Part shown: in pieces, positions 25,201-32,088 of the stretch
Numbering within the stretch: position 1 is the stretch's first letter
Layout of the letters: each line of letters opens with the position of its first letter
Origin: Ancalomicrobiaceae bacterium
GTDB lineage: Bacteria > Pseudomonadota > Alphaproteobacteria > Rhizobiales > Ancalomicrobiaceae
Direction of reading: 5' to 3'
Assembly: GCA_031291595.1 (NCBI GenBank)
Contig: JARLIU010000200.1
Location: 1-52,043 of the forward strand
DNA length: 52,043 bases
Translations under genes and position numbers: made by a program
The notes under the pieces: generated by a model
What the model was told of the DNA's origin: nothing
The model's input: the letters and a program-made list of their open reading frames with translations, nothing else
Databases searched by the model: none

Positions 25201-26673
25201 GAACCTGTCCTCGGCGTCGCCCACTGTCTCGGATGTGCCAAGCAGCAGAATGCCACCCTTTCGAAGGGCAAAATGAAACAGCGCAATCGCCTTAGCCTGA
25301 GCTTGTGGCGACAGATAAATCAATACGTTGCGGCAGGAAATCAGATCAAGGCGGGCGAACGGCGGATCGACCAGCACATCCTGCACCGTGAAGACGATGG
25401 CGGCGCGCAGTTCCGGGATGACGCGGTAGCCGTCCGGTTGCCTGACGAAGAACCGGGCCAGACGGTCGCCGGAAACGTCGTCGGCAATGCGAACGGGATA
25501 GAGCCCCTCGCGGGCGGTGGCAATGGCATCCGGATCGACGTCGGAGGCGAAGACCTGCAGTTTCAGGTCAAGACTGGCCTGTGCCAGCTGTTCGCGGAAC
25601 ACGATTGCCAGCGAGTAGGCCTCCTCGCCGGAGCTGCAGCCGGTGACCCAGACGCGCACCGTCTGGTCGTTGGAGTGCTCGCGGAGAATGCCGGGAACGA
25701 TCTTTTCGGCGATGAGATCGAAGACGCTGGCGTCGCGAAAGAATCGGGTGACGTTGATCAGCAGATCGGTGGCAAGCAGCTCCAGCTCGGCCGGATCCTG
25801 CCGCAGCATCTTGAGATAGGCTGAACTGTCGGCCGGCCTCGGAGCGGCCATCGCCATGCGCCGCTCGATCCGCCGCTGCAGCGTGCCGGTCTTGTAGAGC
25901 GTAAAATCGTGCGGGGTCTTGGCGCGGATCAGGTCGATGATCGCCGCGATCTCGCTCTCGCCCGGCGCGGTCGAAATCGCGCCAGCGGACTCCTTGGCCG
26001 ACAGGATGTGCCCCCCGATCGGATTGTCCTTGAATTGCTGCAGCAGCGAGGGAATTTCAGCAACGACAACGGCGTGATCGGCGACCCCGGTTGCCATGGC
26101 GCTGCGTGCCATGCCGTCGAATCCGGCCTCGTTCGGGTCCTGCACGACGATCAACCCGCCTGCCGCCTTGATCGCCCGCGCGCCGATGCTGCCATCCGAA
26201 CCCATGCCGGACAGAATGATGCAAATCGCCCGCCGACCATAGTCGAGCGCCAGGGATTTGAGCAGAAAATCGAAGGGGCGTCGCGATCCATGCGGTTCAG
26301 TCGGAACTGTCAGGCGGAGCTTACCCGACTGCACAGACAGATAATTGCCGGGCGGAATCACATAGACATGGTTTGGTTGGATGACAGCACCATCGGCCGC
26401 CTCCAGAACTTCCATCTTGGTATGGCCGGCGAGAAGATCGACCATCATGCTGGCATGCGATGGGTCGAGATGCTGCACCAGGATGAACACCATGCCGCTG
26501 TCCGGCGGCAGCACATCCATGAGCTTGCGGGTCGCTTCGAGGCCGCCGGCCGAGGCTCCGATCCCGACGACAATGTCGCTTGCCCCATCCGGTGGGCCGC
26601 GTGCCAGCGGCGCAGTCTCGGCTCCGGGTGGAGATGCCACCGAAGCAAAATTCGCCGGCTCGTTTGCGTTCAT
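22261..26673 (-). CDS. CheB-CheR-PAS-histidine kinase-REC-REC-LuxR fusion regulator
   Basis: A 1,470-residue multidomain signalling protein. In order: CheB-like methylesterase (about 32-215; catalytic Ser41 in GASAGG, His68, Asp160 in SGMGSDG); CheR-like methyltransferase (about 235-500; TGCSSGEEAYS, SCRNVLIYL); linker; long coiled coil (about 668-750; NEELxxxKEELQSVNEELTALN); PAS (about 752-860); HisKA with His891 in ASHDLRQPLQTL; HATPase with NALKYT, DTGIGIP and GLGLGLAIV; REC1 (Asp1179 in ADFNLPNG, Lys1230); REC2 (Asp1319 in IDATLPGMSG, Lys1369); and a LuxR/FixJ-type HTH (about 1405-1465; LTPRQHQIMDMILVG, ISQRTVENHR). All phosphotransfer and catalytic residues looked for are present. No membrane segment is seen, so it should be cytosolic. 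CheB-CheR kinases are common in this order; a built-in DNA-binding output is unusual. No chemoreceptor, cheA or cheW is nearby. Stress genes flank it. Confidence 0.93.
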   Translation of the reverse strand: MNANEPANFASVASPPGAETAPLARGPPDGASDIVVGIGASAGGLEATRKLMDVLPPDSGMVFILVQHLDPSHASMMVDLLAGHTKMEVLEAADGAVIQPNHVYVIPPGNYLSVQSGKLRLTVPTEPHGSRRPFDFLLKSLALDYGRRAICIILSGMGSDGSIGARAIKAAGGLIVVQDPNEAGFDGMARSAMATGVADHAVVVAEIPSLLQQFKDNPIGGHILSAKESAGAISTAPGESEIAAIIDLIRAKTPHDFTLYKTGTLQRRIERRMAMAAPRPADSSAYLKMLRQDPAELELLATDLLINVTRFFRDASVFDLIAEKIVPGILREHSNDQTVRVWVTGCSSGEEAYSLAIVFREQLAQASLDLKLQVFASDVDPDAIATAREGLYPVRIADDVSGDRLARFFVRQPDGYRVIPELRAAIVFTVQDVLVDPPFARLDLISCRNVLIYLSPQAQAKAIALFHFALRKGGILLLGTSETVGDAEDRFEVMSKSARIYRHIGPASHLDLGVSTAGADANLPALRPPRGQAPSRASVLGEVVRQLVLDAFAPASVLINRANACVFTLGAINSHLSVPSGFPTQDLYAMTAPALHPKLRLAVARANAEAARVSVAAGRFERGGDIWLLTLSAEPVVSETDQFTLISFLEAREVEQKSARPAAHDDGAKLSDLERELATARSDLADAIRNLQVSGEEQKAINEEALSVNEEYQSTNEELLASKEELQSVNEELTALNAQLQETLDRQRTTSNDLQNVLYSTDVATLFLDLNLRIRFFTPTTKSLFNVIPSDVGRPLADLHALAVDDTFVADAKAVLVTRKPREREIRSLAEAWYLRRILPYRTHTGGTEGVVVTFTDISERKRTADALETAKRMAQQADAAKSRFLAAASHDLRQPLQTLALLQGLLAQNVEGEKATRLVQRLDDTLGSMTAMLNTLLDINQIEAGTVSAEVARFPVSALLTRLRDEFTYLAEAQGLQFRVVDSSLAIVSDIRLIEQMIRNIVSNALKYTKRGKILLGVRRSAGSVRIEVCDTGIGIPASELGAIFEEYHQIGNPARQRANGLGLGLAIVRRLGDLLGHKISVRSESGKGSVFAIEIRQHAGAGQAPAAARGVFDDPAAGQPALQTGTILVIEDGADIRGLLQALLSVDGYRVETAADGIEALDLMARKALRPDVILADFNLPNGMNGLQVAAEARHLLRRTVPVIILSGDISTGTLADIAAAGCIHLAKPVKLGDMRQIVQSQMIIGRGLKPASPKVPATPVKAPAVPVVYIVDDDDSLRLGLRELLEAEGRAVADFATCEAFLAAFQPEREACLLIDATLPGMSGLELLHRLNADGHTLPAVMITGNGDVAIAVEAMKAGAADFIEKPVGASALIACVDRALALARDGQQSSEWHEAAMSRLSGLTPRQHQIMDMILVGHPNKNIAADLGISQRTVENHRAAIMKRSGATSLPDLARMAVAAQRASGQ

Positions 26674-26697
26674 TGGAATTGCCGATCCTGGCGTAGC

Positions 26698-26714
26698 GCA
26701 ACTGGTCTAGTTGC
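26698..26714. promoter_or_regulatory. Dyad in the promoter region of the CheB-CheR hybrid gene
   Basis: GCAACT-GGTCT-AGTTGC has perfect 6-bp arms, 25-41 bases upstream of the hybrid regulator start. Candidate operator, possibly for autoregulation by its LuxR domain; this is inference from symmetry and position. The following AT-rich stretch to 26971 also contains TTCATGA twice, at 26843 and 26857. Confidence 0.35.
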
Positions 26715-26971
26715 CGAAATGTAACACAAATCCGGTCCGAAGTATATGATTGAAAGGCAAGTCGATCAGGGATCGGAAAAACGGGTCTCAGAATTTGATC
26801 GTAGCACTTGAGTATTTTCAGATCCTACTGTCGTATCCGTACTTCATGATAACATATTCATGAAATAATCTTTGCCTGAACTGCCAATCGAGGATAATCC
26901 GGACCATGTTGAGACGTCTTCTTTGGGCCGTGACGACTGATGAACCCTTTTCGCAGCGCCGGAGAACCGGA

Positions 26972-27294
26972 ATGCACGCAACCCACAATTCGACGACCAT
27001 CGATGCCGGCGTGCAGTCCGTCGAAGTCCTGAACAGACACCTTGCAGCTGCGATCGATCTGCATGCGCCAGTCAAACAGGCGCATTGGCACGTGCGCGGC
27101 CCGGGCTTCAGCGCCGTCCACGACCTGTTCGACCGCGGTGCGGGGACGCGGAAGCCTATTCCGACCAGATTGCCGAGCGTGCCGGAGCCCTGGGCGGCAA
27201 GGCCGAGGACACGGCGCGACGGCTGCGCCGAAGTGCGGCGCTAGCGGACCGGCTCCGACATTCGAGTTCGTCTCTCCCCGCGCGCGGGGATTGA
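26972..27294 (+). pseudogene. dps: Dps-family ferritin, frameshifted and truncated
   Basis: ATG 26972 (GGAGA upstream) starts a good Dps N-terminus: VEVLNRHLAAAIDLHAPVKQ then AHWHVRGPGFSAVHDLFDR, including the ferroxidase-centre His/Asp region. Between 27137 and 27144 eight bases separate FDR from the continuation DAEAYSDQIAERAGALGG, which is in the +2 frame; nine would restore the reading frame, so one base has been lost. The continuation degenerates after GKAEDTARRLRRSAAL, and the frame ends at 27294. The C-terminal half of a normal Dps of about 160-170 residues (second ferroxidase part and dodecamer contacts) is absent. The gene is therefore a decaying remnant, not a working DNA-protecting ferritin. 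Confidence 0.85.
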
Positions 27295-27456
27295 AAGGGC
27301 GAATTCGCTCCACGAGAGCGCCAATTCGGCGCGTCGATGGGTCGTGGTGCGATCTCCGTCTGCAAGCATCCTCTCGCCCAATCGAAACGACGACGGATCG
27401 CAGGTGTCCGGAGGCCGCGATCCGCCCGTTCGTACCTGTTCGCCGCATCCCGGATG

Positions 27457-27999
27457 TCACGCGTCCGCCAGGACCAGCGACGGCTTGCCGTCGTGCGTAT
27501 CGATGCTGGCGGCGGTGGTGGTCACCAGGATGGCCCTGGCGCGGGCGATATCCGCGGCCGATCCGTGCGCCATCACCAGGAAGCCATCGGCCTTCAGCGC
27601 CGTTTCATACTGAATGACGCTGTTCTTCGGAATGCCGAGGCCGTACAGCGCCGCACCGAGCGCGCTGGCGCCGCCGACCACGACCGCGCTTTCGATACCC
27701 GAGACGACCATGGCGGCCAGCGCGCCGAGCACCACGACGCTGCCGACGACCGGAAGCGTCATGAACAGCCCGCCGAAGAACAGGCCCCACAGGCCGCCCC
27801 ACATGGCACCGCGCGAGCCCCAGAAGGTGACGCGTTCACCAAAATTGTAGAAGCCCATCACCTTTTCCTCGGAATGATAGCCTTTGCCGACCACGCTCAG
27901 ATTCTTCATCTCGAAGTGCGCGGCCGCGAGCTTCTTCACTGCGGCTTCGGCCGCCGTGTGGTCGGCGAAGATGGCGACGACGGATTCGGTGGTGTCCAT
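27457..27999 (-). CDS. General stress protein with YflT-like domain, membrane associated
   Basis: A 180-residue protein. The N-terminal part (MDTTESVVAIFADHTAAEAA then VKKLAAAHFEMKNLSVVGKG) matches the heat-induced YflT-like alpha/beta stress domain. It is followed by two long glycine-rich hydrophobic segments (about 62-95 and 96-128; WGGLWGLFFGGLFMTLP, VVVLGALAAMVVSG), which probably form a membrane hairpin, and a C-terminal alpha/beta tail (ALKADGFLVMAHGSAADIARA). Such proteins occur in general-stress regulons; biochemical function unknown. Start ATG 27999 is followed directly by the family N-terminus. It is divergent from the SH3 protein gene. Confidence 0.8.
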   Translation of the reverse strand: MDTTESVVAIFADHTAAEAAVKKLAAAHFEMKNLSVVGKGYHSEEKVMGFYNFGERVTFWGSRGAMWGGLWGLFFGGLFMTLPVVGSVVVLGALAAMVVSGIESAVVVGGASALGAALYGLGIPKNSVIQYETALKADGFLVMAHGSAADIARARAILVTTTAASIDTHDGKPSLVLADA

Positions 28000-28130
28000 G
28001 GGATTTCCTCTGGGAGTTCGAGCGAAACGGCACGCGACCCAGCCGTATCGGTCTGATACCCGGCCCCAGTCGATCAGTGTGTCGTCCTGACTGTGCCAGA
28101 CTACGTGCGATCGACCGGCCGACAGCAGCT

Positions 28131-28148
28131 TCGGAATCTACCCACGAT
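28131..28148 (-). repeat. Recurrent intergenic motif, copy C
   Basis: TCGGAATCTACCCACGAT, 17 of 18 identical to copy A at 12490-12507. On the minus strand it points toward the YflT-like stress gene, about 130 bases from its start. A partner copy in the opposite orientation lies 68 bases to the right. Confidence 0.5.
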
Positions 28149-28216
28149 CGCGCCGGCATGCCGATCGCGCCGCAGCGCGGCCGCGCCTTCCGGTTTGCCG
28201 CAACGCGCTCGCGGTC

Positions 28217-28236
28217 TTGGGTAATTCCCGAAGCTG
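28217..28236 (+). repeat. Recurrent intergenic motif, copy D
   Basis: TTGGGTAATTCCCGAAGCTG corresponds to the minus-strand form of copy C (TGGGTAGATTCCGAAGCTG) with small differences. It points toward the SH3 protein gene about 140 bases downstream, giving one copy per direction in this divergent region. Confidence 0.4.
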
Positions 28237-28373
28237 ATCGCGTTCGCCCGACGCCCCTACAATCGCCAGCAACAATCCTCGGTGGGTTTCTCCCGTCCGA
28301 ATGCGGTCACGACAGACGTGATCTCGCGGAATACGGCGCTATCGGCATGCGACGATCGCAGAAAGCGACAATC

Positions 28374-29186
28374 ATGATCTCCCGATCATCGGTCCTGATG
28401 GCAGGCGCCATCCTGGCCATATCGACCTTCTCGACGGCCGCCGGCGCCGCCGACGGCGTCGCCACCAGATCCGACACGCTGAGAGCCGGCCCGGGCACGT
28501 CCTATCCGGCAGTCGCCGACGTCTCGAGCGGCGACAGGCTCGAGATCTTCGGCTGTCTGTCCGGCTACAGCTGGTGCGACGTCGCCGCCGAAGCCGATCG
28601 CGGCTGGATCCGCGGCTCGCGCATCGATTTCCTGCGCAATGGCACTCGCTATCGCATCTCCGAAGGCTATTCGGATTTCGGCCTGGTGATCGCGACGTTC
28701 GCCCTCAACGACTATTGGGGAAACTATTACGGCGAGCGTCCGTGGTTCACCGATCATCGATGGCGCCGCGGCCACAATGCCTTGCCCTCCAATTGGCAGA
28801 GCAACCGTCCGGCCTGGGTTCATCCGAACACGGTTTCACGCAATCCGCCTCACCCGGGCACGCCGCCCGGGGTGGCACAGCCCGGCGGGCAGACACACCC
28901 GGCGATCACCACCAGCCCAAGACCAGTCCAAGTGGCTCCGGGACAACCGCGACATCCCGGACCCGCCGCGATCACCCCGCACGCCAATGCGCCGGCTGCG
29001 ATCGTCCCGCACGCCAATGCGCCGAGGCCGATTATCGCCCCGCACGTGAACGCGCCACAGCTGCATGCGCCGCAACACCAGGCGCCGCACAACCAGCCGG
29101 CGGCCCGGCCGCGCGCGCCGCAGCCGAAGCTGATCCCCCGGCCGCTCGCGCCGGCCGCCGTTTGCCAGCCGCCAGCCAAATGCTGA
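28374..29186 (+). CDS. Exported SH3-domain protein with Pro/His-rich tail
   Basis: A 270-residue exported protein. Signal peptide residues 1-25 (ISRSSVLMAGAILAIS, cleavage after TAAGA). A bacterial SH3 domain at about 28-85 (LRAGPGTSYPAVADVSSGD, WIRGSRIDF) has a Cys pair, FGCLSGYSWC, that may form a disulfide. The middle is Trp/Tyr-rich (NDYWGNYYGERPWF), and the last 110 residues are a low-complexity Pro/His/Asn/Ala tail with near-tandem HANAP units (DNA about 28976-29056). Such SH3 proteins usually contact cell-wall glycan; that is inference here. A weaker alternative start is ATG 28347; ATG 28374 best fits the signal peptide. Confidence 0.82.
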   Translation: MISRSSVLMAGAILAISTFSTAAGAADGVATRSDTLRAGPGTSYPAVADVSSGDRLEIFGCLSGYSWCDVAAEADRGWIRGSRIDFLRNGTRYRISEGYSDFGLVIATFALNDYWGNYYGERPWFTDHRWRRGHNALPSNWQSNRPAWVHPNTVSRNPPHPGTPPGVAQPGGQTHPAITTSPRPVQVAPGQPRHPGPAAITPHANAPAAIVPHANAPRPIIAPHVNAPQLHAPQHQAPHNQPAARPRAPQPKLIPRPLAPAAVCQPPAKC

Positions 29187-29334
29187 TCGCCCGGCCGGTG
29201 GCCAGGGATGTTCCTCAGCCATCGCCCTGCATCGCCTCGCGTCCGGCCATCGACCCGATGGCCGACGCACAAACACCCCGGCGAAGGCCGTCCGGTCGAC
29301 GCCGTTACCGCAAGCCCTCGCTGAAGGAACTGCC

Positions 29335-29526
29335 ATGAAAACCCTCATCTTCGTGACCATGATCGCCCTGACGCTCGGTGCCTGCGCCGACGGGCGTGCC
29401 GTTCCCATCGTGGCCGCCGGCGTGGTCGGCGCCGTGGTCGGCGCCGAGATCGTCTCGCATAACCGCCACCACCGCCATTGCTACTACAGCCAGTATCAGC
29501 AGCGCCGCGTCTGCCATTGGCGCTGA
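29335..29526 (+). CDS. Small lipoprotein with glycine-zipper segment
   Basis: A 63-residue protein with AAGGAA before ATG 29335. The lipobox LGAC (Cys16) after a short hydrophobic leader predicts lipidation. The mature part has a Gly/Ala/Val zipper (VAAGVVGAVVGAEIV) and a His/Tyr/Gln-rich basic tail (NRHHRHCYYSQYQQRR) that might bind metal or polyanions. Many Hyphomicrobiales carry similar tiny lipoproteins of unknown function. It starts 148 bases after the SH3 gene on the same strand. Confidence 0.75.
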   Translation: MKTLIFVTMIALTLGACADGRAVPIVAAGVVGAVVGAEIVSHNRHHRHCYYSQYQQRRVCHWR

Positions 29527-29581
29527 CGCCGGGCCGAGGATCTCGCTTCGCCCGACAGCACGGCCTGGTTGGATCCTGAGG

Positions 29582-29609
29582 ATCCGGTCAGGCCGACAAT
29601 CCGGTCAGG
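29582..29609. repeat. Short direct repeat
   Basis: ATCCGGTCAGG occurs at 29582-29592 and 29599-29609, 17 bases apart, just after a near-palindrome GGATCCTGAGGATCC. It lies in the 234-base gap between the lipoprotein gene and the end of the WcbI-like gene, where GC content begins to fall. No function can be assigned. Confidence 0.4.
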
Positions 29610-29760
29610 AACGCAGCTCCCTGATCGATCCGCGCTGCGGCATGGATGCCCGCCGCGGCGCGCCCATCCGCAACAATCCAAGATTGCAGTCACTGAAGGG
29701 CCGGACGCCGATGGAGCGGTGCAGTGCGCGGTTCTGACGGAAGGGAGCTGCCGAGTCTGC

Positions 29761-30639
29761 TCAGCAAGCTTCACCCAGACAACCCGCCAGAGCGGCCCGC
29801 CACGCCGGTAATTCGGCCACTTCCGGCAATGGCTTGGCGTTGAGTTCCTGGAATGAAGCGTCGACAAACTGCTCGAGATCGAGCGTCCGATAGTCGTGCA
29901 CCCGCCCTTGACGCCAGATCAGCGACCCGTCGAGGCAATGAAGCCGAGCAATTTCGGGATAGATCGGCCATACAATCGATTCTTTGAGTTCATCAACGAC
30001 TCCCATGTCGGTATCGAGATCAAACTCGGACATGCGAATGATGCCGGCCGCAGCAAGCGCACGGCGAAGAATTTCCATCAGGACGTCGATGCGAGGATGA
30101 TTGTAGGAGTAAAGGAAATTGCCGCGGGCTAGCCAACGTTCAAAACTATCTGACAGATCAATGCCATACGGTCTGTAGCGATCAACCAGTTCTTGCTTTT
30201 CGCGGTCGTAACAAGACAAGAGGTCGAACGCCTCGTAGGTCTTCGAATTGAAGAGTTCGCAGGTCCGTGCCGCTGTCAGACCGGTCTGGAACGATGCCAC
30301 CACGATCCGGGAATACAGATTGCCCCCGCCCAGCGCCGAGACGAAACCGTTCAGACCGAAGCAATCCGGCTGCAGCCCACGAAACCAGAAAGGCGGAATC
30401 ACCACGCACCGGCTTCGCTTGGACAACAACTGGCCATATCGGGTTCCTTCCGGAGGAAATCCTATATAGAAGTCACAATCTTGCGTGTATTGGACAAATC
30501 CGGCGCGAGGTGGATCTGACGTCACCCACTGTTCAGCTAGGTCGCTCATTGCGCCACGAACTTCCCAATCTGGAAACAGACTCTTGAGCCCATGGACATA
30601 GGACGACGTGGCACAGTTGCTGACAACAAGAGCCTTCAA
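29761..30639 (-). CDS. WcbI-like polysaccharide biosynthesis protein
   Basis: A 292-residue protein. The N-terminus MKALVVSNCATSSYVHGLKS resembles the VVGNCQ opening of the WcbI family, which is linked to capsule or surface polysaccharide modification, probably acyl transfer. The best start is a TTG at 30639: GGAGAGG lies just upstream and the codon stands directly before the domain. A GTG at 30714 and ATG at 30699 are also open but lack a binding site and would overlap the upstream gene. It starts 22 bases after the GSCFA gene, so the two form an operon. The GC content is visibly lower than in neighbouring genes. Family assignment is moderate; the reaction is not established. Confidence 0.65.
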   Translation of the reverse strand: MKALVVSNCATSSYVHGLKSLFPDWEVRGAMSDLAEQWVTSDPPRAGFVQYTQDCDFYIGFPPEGTRYGQLLSKRSRCVVIPPFWFRGLQPDCFGLNGFVSALGGGNLYSRIVVASFQTGLTAARTCELFNSKTYEAFDLLSCYDREKQELVDRYRPYGIDLSDSFERWLARGNFLYSYNHPRIDVLMEILRRALAAAGIIRMSEFDLDTDMGVVDELKESIVWPIYPEIARLHCLDGSLIWRQGRVHDYRTLDLEQFVDASFQELNAKPLPEVAELPAWRAALAGCLGEAC

Positions 30640-30661
30640 CGATCCTCTCCACCAATTAAAT

Positions 30662-31693
30662 CTAATCGAACCCGATGCTGCGGACAATTTCTTCTTCATC
30701 GCAGATGGGCTCACTTACAACAGGTTTCGGAGTCGGGATCGAGATTTCCGCCGGGCCGTCTTCCGATGCGCCAAAATAAGTCTGACGGAAAATCGCCATA
30801 ACATGTTCTACGCCTTCTCTGGTCACAGAGCGCAGATTGTCGGCGTAATACGCCCCCTTATTGAAGTGTCCAGAGATAATTTCGTACGATGGAAAGTAAT
30901 GAACGAAATCGCACTTCGTATCGACTTCACCACACACAGCCCGAAGAATTGCTTTGCTATGTGAGGTCGCGACAAGGACGTGCTCCGCAGTATACGTGGC
31001 AATCAGCGGCACGGGCGACACGGTGAGGATCACCCGGATCGCTGGATTCACACTGCGCAAACGAGAGATGAAATCGTCTAGATCGGCCAACACTTCGGCA
31101 TAGGTGAAGTTGTGGAATTCATAATCGGCGGTGCGAATCTCTTCGCTCACCACCCCTGGCGCTACCGGGAAAACAGCCCCGTCCACCGCGGAGCGCCAAC
31201 TCTCGGTCAGACCCAATGTGAAGATGAAGACCGAGCTATCCATGAAGACGTGGCGGACTGCGTCGAGATGCACTCTGCGAGCGTTCTCTACGTGTTCGAT
31301 AGTGAGGAAACCGTCTCGGAACACATAAGGACGGAAGGGATCGACATAGCGTCCGTCGTCGCGCCGCCACGCCACATCGATCGGGGTCAGGCAGCCAAAT
31401 GCACGATCGAACAGCTGAACCAGTTGCCGCACCGTGTAGACATTACCGTAAAGGGCGGAAAACAAGGGTTGGTCTGGCTCGGGCGTCTCTGCGCGCAGGA
31501 GTGTCACGCCTGGCATCGTCGCGAGATGTTTCCCAACTTCCTGTGCGAAGCAGCTGCCGGCAGTTGCGATCAGGGCACCATCGTCGATGGGAAATCGCCT
31601 GGCACGGATTGGAACGACCGAACGAGGTGCCAATCCGGCAACGGCCGTCTTCCAGAAATGGATAGGTGCTTGATTGAGGTACGGATTTGGCAT
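30662..31693 (-). CDS. GSCFA domain protein
   Basis: A 343-residue protein whose residues 46-50 are literally GSCFA (ATAGSCFAQEVGKHL), the namesake motif of a family with an SGNH-hydrolase-like fold and no firm function. Further conserved pieces: FIFTLGLTESW, RVILTVSPVPLIATYT, HSKAILRAVC and VHYFPSYEII. ATG 31693 gives MPNPYLNQAPIHFW, the typical family N-terminus; the frame is open to 31870 but has no ribosome binding site there. It is paired with the WcbI-like gene, which suggests the two act on the same surface glycan. Lower GC and a transposition-gene fragment beside it point to horizontal acquisition. Confidence 0.85.
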   Translation of the reverse strand: MPNPYLNQAPIHFWKTAVAGLAPRSVVPIRARRFPIDDGALIATAGSCFAQEVGKHLATMPGVTLLRAETPEPDQPLFSALYGNVYTVRQLVQLFDRAFGCLTPIDVAWRRDDGRYVDPFRPYVFRDGFLTIEHVENARRVHLDAVRHVFMDSSVFIFTLGLTESWRSAVDGAVFPVAPGVVSEEIRTADYEFHNFTYAEVLADLDDFISRLRSVNPAIRVILTVSPVPLIATYTAEHVLVATSHSKAILRAVCGEVDTKCDFVHYFPSYEIISGHFNKGAYYADNLRSVTREGVEHVMAIFRQTYFGASEDGPAEISIPTPKPVVSEPICDEEEIVRSIGFD

Positions 31694-31848
31694 GATCGAA
31701 TTATTGCACGATTTTTCAAGAGTGACCCGCCGGCCAATAGACAGAAGCAAGTTGTCCTGGTCAAGCATCGATGGGTATCTGCGTCGTGGTGAGGCGGATT
31801 GCGGGGTTGCTGAAAAAGCGGAGGCCGCGTTGGAATATTGATTTCGAT

Positions 31849-31962
31849 CAGGGCCAGCGCCTGACAACAACGGTGCTCAAATTGATCCGGGACCTATTCG
31901 ACCAAAAGGGCGTAGGCATCACTCTGATCGGCATGCCCGGCATCGAACGGCATCGATCTCCG
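31849..31962 (+). pseudogene. Fragment of a TniB/IstB-like AAA transposition ATPase
   Basis: In frame from about 31849, DQGQRLTTTVLKLIRDLFDQ and KGVGITLIGMPGIERH match the region of TniB-like AAA ATPases usually written DEADRLKTAALEQVRD...LIGMPGIEK, including the sensor segment. The N-terminal Walker A and everything after GIER are missing, and the frame dissolves into unrelated sequence. No intact transposase, terminal inverted repeat or target duplication was seen. It is a scar of a mobile element at the edge of the low-GC GSCFA/WcbI patch. Confidence 0.6.
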
Positions 31963-32088
31963 CCGGCACCAGCTGCGTCCAGCCGTCGCGGGGAAGAGTC
32001 TGGATTGCACGGGCAGACGGCGCTTCCGCCGGCAAAGGCCCGGTGCCTGGCCGTCGTCTGGCCAGAGACCGACGCCATGCTGCCCGGT

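Noticed and set aside
27000-27294. dps frameshift as programmed frameshifting
   Set aside because: No slippery heptamer or downstream structure is evident, and the C-terminal half of the protein is missing in every frame.
27295-27335. Imperfect dyad after the dps remnant (GAATTCGCTC with GAGCGCCAATTC)
   Set aside because: The arms pair only with a two-base bulge and there is no T-run; too weak to call a terminator.
28976-29056. Possible CRISPR-like or minisatellite repeat
   Set aside because: The repeats are in frame and encode the HANAP units of the SH3 protein tail; spacing and number do not fit a CRISPR array.
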